Source: UBA1381 sp964399965 (GTDB lineage Bacteria; Bacillota; Clostridia; UBA1381). Taken from it: a stretch of DNA of 58,032 nucleotides. This document shows positions 53,522 to 58,032 of the stretch, piece by piece. Each line of letters starts with the position of its first letter. The first letter of the stretch is position 1. The notes below the pieces were generated by a model. It saw only the letters and a program-made list of their open reading frames with translations, did not search any database and was not told the origin of the DNA. The stretch spans positions 1 through 58,032 of the forward strand of contig CAYNRX010000010.1 of NCBI GenBank assembly GCA_964399965.1, given 5' to 3'. The position numbers were made by a program, and so were the translations under genes.

Positions 53522-53587
53522 GGCGGTACATATATACCGCCTAATGTCGGACATTGCGCACAGAAGGCCGCTTGTCCGACAGTTTTT
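53522..53587 (+). terminator. Two hairpins, the second an intrinsic terminator, after the M42 gene
   Basis: GGCGGTA/TACCGCC (53522-53528 with 53535-53541) and TGTCGGACA/TGTCCGACA (53545-53553 with 53573-53581), the latter followed by GTTTTT. Confidence 0.75.
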
Positions 53588-53613
53588 ATTTAATAATTAA
53601 GAAGGACATATCT

Positions 53614-54093
53614 ATGAGAAGAAAAGACAGAGAAATAACAGACGCCAACCAGATAAAAGAAATACTCGAAAGAGCAGAGGTTTTGAGAATCGCGTTAAAT
53701 AACGGCGATTATCCCTACATACTGCCGGTAAACTTCGGTTTTGAAATGAACGGAAAAGAGCTTAAATTATTTTTCCACGGTGCAAAAGAAGGGCAAAAAC
53801 ACAATATAATAAAAAAGGATAATCGTGTTTCTTTCGAGACTGACTGTTCTCATAAGCTGATACCGCCCTCGAGGGAAACGGCCTGCGAAGCCAGCTTTGC
53901 CTATGAAAGCGTAATAGGTTACGGCCGCATTGAGGAAGCGGCTGAAGAGGAAAAGGAGCTCCTTCTAACAGCCCTGCTTTCTCATTACGGAATAGAATCT
54001 TCTCATTTTTCACCAGTACATCTGGCAAACACTGTAGTTTACAAAATATCGGCCGAAAGCTATACGGCAAAACGCAGAAGCATGGATAAATAG
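53614..54093 (+). CDS. NimA-like pyridoxamine 5'-phosphate oxidase-family flavoprotein
   Basis: A 159-residue split-barrel protein with MRRKDREITD, ILERAEVLRIAL, PYILPVNFGFE and LFFHGAKEGQKHNII, the pattern of the Nim/PPOX group. Some members reduce 5-nitroimidazoles; others are general flavin or haem-binding proteins, so no resistance is claimed. ATG at 53614 follows GAAGGA. Confidence 0.85.
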   Translation: MRRKDREITDANQIKEILERAEVLRIALNNGDYPYILPVNFGFEMNGKELKLFFHGAKEGQKHNIIKKDNRVSFETDCSHKLIPPSRETACEASFAYESVIGYGRIEEAAEEEKELLLTALLSHYGIESSHFSPVHLANTVVYKISAESYTAKRRSMDK

Positions 54094-54141
54094 ACAAGCA
54101 TTGTAAAATGCTATGTTTATCATTGTCCTTTCATATATCTC

Positions 54142-54180
54142 AAAAGTCCGCCTCCATACTGTTTATGCAGGCGGACTTTT
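54142..54180. terminator. Bidirectional terminator between Nim-like and GH31 genes
   Basis: A 12-bp perfect stem (54142-54153 with 54169-54180) with A and T tracts between convergent genes. Confidence 0.8.
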
Positions 54181-54196
54181 GCATATAATTTATATA

Positions 54197-56161
54197 TCAA
54201 AATACATTCAATACATCCGCGTCCTCTTTAACAAAGGCGATAAATTCATCTATCTCTGCCCGGCAGCTTATATATCCGCCACTATACACTTCACTGCTGC
54301 CTGCACGCACCCAACGCCCGTGGGGAAGATATACGCTGCGCTCAGTCTGCCCCTGATTCAGGATTGGGGCGAAGATTATATCGCTGCCGAACAAATACTC
54401 ATCGTTCAGCTTGTAGCACTCTTCATCCTCGGGGAAATCGAAAAACAACGGTCGCATCAGCGGTATCCCATTATCGGAGGCAGCTTCCATATTCTGCATG
54501 ATATACGGACGAAGACGTTCGCGCAGTTCGATAAGGGACTTCAGTATCGGGTAATTTCTCTCGCCAAAGCTCCATATCTCATTATCGCCGCCGCTTCGCT
54601 CCTTTACTCCCGGATGACGGTCTTTGTGACCCTCAGGACGCAGCCGGGATCCATGCAGCCGCATTACCGGGGAGAATACCCCAAACTGGAACCAACGTAC
54701 GATAAGTTCACGAAAATAATCGCTCTCGATATCTCCGCCGTGGAAGCCGCCGATATCGCTGTTCCACCATGGTATCCCGCACATGGCCATTGACAGCCCG
54801 GATATAACGCTTTGGCGCAATGATTCAAATGTGGACGGTATGTCTCCGCTCCACGTAAGAGCGCCAAATTTCTGGCTGCCCGGATAAGCCGAGCGTATCA
54901 GCAGGGCTATATCCTTCTCGCCCTCTGCTTTTAACGCGTCATAAAACATTTTTGCATAATAATACGGATATAAAAGGGCAGTCTGCGCCCCATTGCCCAT
55001 AAAAAACTTGAAGTTATCAAACTGCTGAGGAAATACGTCCGGTTCTGCTTGGTCGAGCCAAAAATTCCTTATCCCGTAATCGTAATACGTTTTCTTTATC
55101 TGTTCCCAGACATATTTGCGGGTATTGGGATTTGAGGGATCGACATAAGTTTGTAAACCGTAAAAGTCAAATATTCCGTACTGTCCGTTTTCGGTACGCA
55201 CGAGCATATTTTCCTCGTTCATCGGGGTATAATTTCTGCTGGCAGGATTTATCGTCGGCCAGAAGGATACTATCGGTTCTATCCCCATTTCCTTAAGTTC
55301 ATCGCACATTGCTTTTGGATCCGGCCACAGAGATGGTTCAAATTCCCAGTTGCCCTGTTCTGTCCAGTGGAAGTAATCAATCACTATCGCACTTATAGGT
55401 ATACCGCGTTTTTTGTACTCGCGTGCAACTGACAATAGATCCTCTTGGCTTTCATATCGCAGCTTTGACTGCCAAAAGCCGGACGCCCAATAGGGGAATT
55501 GGGGTGCAAATCCGGTAAGTTCACAATAACTGTGCATTATCTCTGCCGGAGTATCTCCACCGATCACCACATAATCCGTCTGGTATGCACTTTCTGCCTC
55601 CCACAGCGTACGGTTATTGGAAAACTCACACCGTCCAATACCGGGAGAATTCCAGAAAAAGCCATATCCCAGGGAGGAATATACAAAAGGCATTGAGGTC
55701 TTTGTATTATAATGTACAAGATCATAAGCGCAGCCCTTGCGATCAAAATGATCCTGTTGTTCCTGTCCCAGGCCGTAAAAATGTTCCCCCTCGCGCGCTT
55801 CAAAGACAGCCCGTATGCGATAATGCTTGCCTTCTGTATGACGGTATCTGCTCTGCACGTCACCTTCTTTTTTTGTGCACAATATTTCTGTACCGTTTTT
55901 GCGGAAAACAAGCTTATAATCATTCCATATCTTCGTTATCTCAACTGACAAAGATCCTGTTTTAAGCTCCGCCCACTCACTATTTCCACGGATGGTACAA
56001 GGGCTTTTCTGAGGAGGGAGCAATGTCCAGCTCTCATCTGAAAGCTCATTGTTCCTTGATGCTCTGACACGTATACGGTTTTCCCCGTAAGGTTCTATCC
56101 TCACAAGCTCATCACGCATAGTAAAACCTATGCTCGTTTCATTTATCAATATCTTTCCCAT
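54197..56161 (-). CDS. Glycoside hydrolase family 31, probable alpha-xylosidase
   Basis: A 654-residue GH31 enzyme: an N-terminal beta-sandwich, then the (beta/alpha)8 barrel. The nucleophile is D370 in NFWLDQAEPD and the acid/base is D440 in TWSGD; LIRSAYPGSQKFG and WWNSDIGGFHGG are further family motifs. The W-L-D-Q-A-E-P motif and YGLGQEQQDHFDRKG resemble YicI-type alpha-xylosidases more than alpha-glucosidases, but this is not certain. No signal peptide, so it acts on imported oligosaccharides. AGGAG precedes ATG. It is divergent from an AraC regulator that likely controls it. Confidence 0.88.
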   Translation of the reverse strand: MGKILINETSIGFTMRDELVRIEPYGENRIRVRASRNNELSDESWTLLPPQKSPCTIRGNSEWAELKTGSLSVEITKIWNDYKLVFRKNGTEILCTKKEGDVQSRYRHTEGKHYRIRAVFEAREGEHFYGLGQEQQDHFDRKGCAYDLVHYNTKTSMPFVYSSLGYGFFWNSPGIGRCEFSNNRTLWEAESAYQTDYVVIGGDTPAEIMHSYCELTGFAPQFPYWASGFWQSKLRYESQEDLLSVAREYKKRGIPISAIVIDYFHWTEQGNWEFEPSLWPDPKAMCDELKEMGIEPIVSFWPTINPASRNYTPMNEENMLVRTENGQYGIFDFYGLQTYVDPSNPNTRKYVWEQIKKTYYDYGIRNFWLDQAEPDVFPQQFDNFKFFMGNGAQTALLYPYYYAKMFYDALKAEGEKDIALLIRSAYPGSQKFGALTWSGDIPSTFESLRQSVISGLSMAMCGIPWWNSDIGGFHGGDIESDYFRELIVRWFQFGVFSPVMRLHGSRLRPEGHKDRHPGVKERSGGDNEIWSFGERNYPILKSLIELRERLRPYIMQNMEAASDNGIPLMRPLFFDFPEDEECYKLNDEYLFGSDIIFAPILNQGQTERSVYLPHGRWVRAGSSEVYSGGYISCRAEIDEFIAFVKEDADVLNVF

Positions 56162-56182
56162 AAAATTCTCCTTTCATCTGTC

Positions 56183-56211
56183 TTGACTTTATTTATACAC
56201 TGTACTATAAT
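56183..56211 (+). promoter_or_regulatory. Promoter of the second AraC gene
   Basis: TTGACT (56183-56188) and TATAAT (56206-56211), 17-base spacer. Confidence 0.65.
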
Positions 56212-56214
56212 AAC

Positions 56215-56243
56215 ATTATAACATAATATATTAACAAAATCTT
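56215..56243 (-). promoter_or_regulatory. Probable activator-dependent promoter of the GH31 gene
   Basis: TATAAT on minus (56220-56215) with a poor -35 (AAGATT at 56243-56238). It is interleaved with the araC promoter, so polymerase can occupy only one at a time. Confidence 0.4.
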
Positions 56244-56290
56244 GCATAATGTCGTTAAAAAATAACACTATATCGGAAAGAAGTGATAAT

Positions 56291-57145
56291 ATGAATATCT
56301 TTGATCTGCAAGAAAAGGCTCCTCATGGGACAACCTCTTTTCCGGTAGCCGTATACAACTCGCGATGGTTCATTCCGCACCACTGGCATAAGGAGGACGA
56401 ATTTATATATATGATAGAAGGTTCAGCAGAATACAACGTAAACGGAAGGCGAATACTGCTTAGACCAGGTGACTGCGCCTTTTGCAGCGGACGCTCCCTG
56501 CATTCCATGATGCTGGGAGAGGGACAGCAGATATATTTTAAATCACTTTTATGTGACAGAAGCTACTTGTTCCCATCAGGCGATATCTGTGGGCAGTATT
56601 TTTCCGGCGGAAAATGCATCAAGAATTTTTACACCTCATCTATACCGGCAGAAAATGAGGTGATACAGACTATAAAAGAAGTATGCCGTCTTATGGAACA
56701 GCATCCTCCGGGATATGAGCCGGAGGTAAAACTAACGCTTATGAGAATATATACGCTAATCGCCGGTAACAAGCTGTATGAACTCGAAACTACGGATTCT
56801 ATTCCGGAAAAAAATATGCTGCTGGTGCTTGAATATATACACACACATTTTGCAGAAAAAATGTATATAGATGAGCTGACGTCCTTGACCGGTTACAGCA
56901 AATCTCACTTTGAAAAATTCTTTAAATCATATACAGGAAAAACGCCTTCCGAATACATAATGATGTACCGGCTCAATATGGCAGAGAAGCTGCTCGGCAA
57001 TGCGGATTTTAGTGTGCTCGATATAGCTGAGAGATGTGGATTCTCCAATATGAGTTATTTTATACGGGAGTTTAAAAAGGTATACCTATCTACACCGCAT
57101 CGTTATCGGAGAGCAATTGCGAAAAATAGCGGCCGGGAACGGTAG
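56291..57145 (+). CDS. AraC-family regulator next to the GH31 gene
   Basis: A cupin-type sensor (about 15-100; HHWHKEDEFIYMIEGSAEYNV in part) and a C-terminal double HTH (about 185-284; LTGYSKSHFEKFFKSYTGKTPSEY, IAERCGFSNMSYFIREFKK). ATG at 56291 follows GAAGTGAT and matches family starts; an upstream in-frame ATG at 56249 lacks a ribosome site. Likely senses a sugar released from xyloside-containing glycans and switches on the GH31 gene. Confidence 0.88.
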   Translation: MNIFDLQEKAPHGTTSFPVAVYNSRWFIPHHWHKEDEFIYMIEGSAEYNVNGRRILLRPGDCAFCSGRSLHSMMLGEGQQIYFKSLLCDRSYLFPSGDICGQYFSGGKCIKNFYTSSIPAENEVIQTIKEVCRLMEQHPPGYEPEVKLTLMRIYTLIAGNKLYELETTDSIPEKNMLLVLEYIHTHFAEKMYIDELTSLTGYSKSHFEKFFKSYTGKTPSEYIMMYRLNMAEKLLGNADFSVLDIAERCGFSNMSYFIREFKKVYLSTPHRYRRAIAKNSGRER

Positions 57146-57182
57146 GGAAGAGGTGAAGGCTACTAAAAATACCGCAACGTAT

Positions 57183-57234
57183 AAAAGGCGATCCCGGATT
57201 TTGGTAACGTCTTTACACAAAATCCGGGATCGCC
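57183..57234 (-). terminator. Strong terminator after the PhoU-like gene
   Basis: A 17-bp perfect stem (57187-57203 with 57218-57234) followed on minus by TTTTAT. It also has an A-run flank that could serve the AraC gene on plus. Confidence 0.8.
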
Positions 57235-57258
57235 TCAAAAAAAGGCTTTATTATTGTA

Positions 57259-58032
57259 TCATGCCTTTGATGAGGGCAGAACATAGCCTTTTAACAGCTC
57301 ATTATACTGTCTGACAAATTCCTGGTCGCCTTTTATCTCTCCGGTGTACTCATGTACATCGTGATTATCGTTCTGCGCCTGTATTAAGCAAACGCCTACA
57401 TTGGAGCAGTGGTCGGATATCCTCTCGAAGCTCGTCAATATATCGAGGAACACAAAACCATTCTCTATTGTACACTCGCCGGCCTGGAGTCTCGTCACAT
57501 GACGATTCTTAAGTTCACGGCACAATTCGTCCATGACTTCCTCCATAGGTTCTATTTTTTTCGCCAGCTCTGTGTTGCCTTCTTTAAAAGCAATCTGTGT
57601 CAGTTCAAGTATGTCTGTAAGCGCCCGCATAACAACAGTCAATTCCTCTCTGGCCTTCTTGGAAAATTTAATTCCTTTTGCATTAGATTCCTGGGCCGCT
57701 TCAGCTATATTCACCGCATGATCGGAAATACGTTCAAAGTTACCCAATAAATTCAAAAGTTCCGCCACAGTACGTGAATCTTTTATCGCCAGATCTTTGC
57801 TTGACACTTTCACCAGATACGTCCCTAGCTGATCTTCATAAAGATCCACTTTATTTTCACCCTCTATAACCTCTTCTGCCCCTGCTTCACTGTAATCTAC
57901 CAGCAGCTGCATTGCTTTCTTGACCGTATCCACTGCGACTTCCGCCATCTCCACCGTTACTGTCCGACTCTGCTCTACAGCTACAGCCGCGGTCTCCAAA
58001 AATCTTTCATCAAGCAGATTGAATTTATCATC
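57259..58032 (-). CDS. Na/Pi cotransporter family protein, C-terminal PhoU-like part (5' truncated by window)
   Basis: The frame is open from the right edge to the TGA at 57261-57259. The visible 257 residues begin DDKFNLLDERFLE and hold two PhoU-like three-helix repeats, each with the ERISDHxxN motif (FERISDHAVNIAEA and FERISDHCSNVGVC). LDERxLE followed by PhoU repeats is what follows the membrane part of NptA/YjbB-type sodium-phosphate cotransporters, which is the likely identity; the membrane half would lie beyond the window. Confidence 0.85.
   Translation of the reverse strand, partial: DDKFNLLDERFLETAAVAVEQSRTVTVEMAEVAVDTVKKAMQLLVDYSEAGAEEVIEGENKVDLYEDQLGTYLVKVSSKDLAIKDSRTVAELLNLLGNFERISDHAVNIAEAAQESNAKGIKFSKKAREELTVVMRALTDILELTQIAFKEGNTELAKKIEPMEEVMDELCRELKNRHVTRLQAGECTIENGFVFLDILTSFERISDHCSNVGVCLIQAQNDNHDVHEYTGEIKGDQEFVRQYNELLKGYVLPSSKA

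Overview
The window looks like a chromosomal segment of an anaerobic, endospore-forming member of the class Clostridia that uses plant polysaccharides. The grounds are an Rnf ferredoxin:NAD+ complex, many ferredoxin-type and rubredoxin proteins, spoVAD-spoVAE, a type III glutamine synthetase, an LL-diaminopimelate aminotransferase route to lysine and peptidoglycan, heavy use of ATA for isoleucine, and large exported or cytoplasmic glycosidases. I see no rRNA, tRNA, CRISPR array or insertion sequence. Both edges cut genes: an amidase on the left and a Na/Pi-cotransporter-type protein on the right.

Layout. 1-6.6 kb: amidase tail, a cysteine-rich gene with a decayed 5' end, a nucleotidyltransferase/YARHG operon, a membrane protein and an SLH-anchored YcdB/YcdC-type protein. 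6.7-8.7 kb: an Lsa-type ABC-F ribosome protection gene with a long structured leader that carries a tiny upstream ORF. 8.7-17 kb: rnfCDGEAB, an exported MBL hydrolase, a flavin reductase-rubredoxin fusion and an amidohydrolase. 17-31 kb is a nitrogen-assimilation block. On the minus strand lie glnN, asnB, dapF and dapL. Divergent from glnN are a five-gene split glutamate synthase, a type I glutamine synthetase, a palindrome cluster and an ANTAR regulator. 31.5-33.2 kb: stand-alone TrpB2 behind an attenuator-like leader. 33.2-47.2 kb: an AraC regulator, a 2360-residue SASA esterase-GH95 enzyme, a gluconate-5-dehydrogenase-like SDR, a split chromate-type transporter and uxuAB. 47.3-58 kb: mnmA, two iron alcohol dehydrogenases, spoVAD-AE, an M42 peptidase, a Nim-like flavoprotein, a GH31 enzyme with a divergent AraC regulator, and the PhoU-like tail.

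How it fits together. Rnf links ferredoxin to NAD+. The split glutamate synthase, with its own ferredoxin-like and FAD subunits, can draw on these electron pools, and the two glutamine synthetases and AsnB distribute the nitrogen. The ANTAR protein sits at the end of that locus, and both divergent leaders (glnN and the glutamate synthase operon) carry a hexaloop hairpin with A1 and G4 that overlaps an intrinsic terminator. This is what ANTAR antitermination would need. Carbohydrate genes (GH95-esterase, GH31, uxuAB, SDR) fit use of fucose/galactose-, xylose- or uronate-containing plant polymers.

The most interesting signals are non-coding: (i) a 5-nt-phased series of (G/U)AG triplets followed by mutually exclusive antiterminator/terminator helices upstream of trpB2, resembling a TRAP target; (ii) the ANTAR-like leaders; (iii) the uORF and alternative pairings in the ABC-F leader; (iv) two 73-bp palindromic repeats with compensatory base changes; (v) 21-22 bp phased direct repeats upstream of the GH95 gene. 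All were found by reading the sequence; none has been tested by folding or database search.
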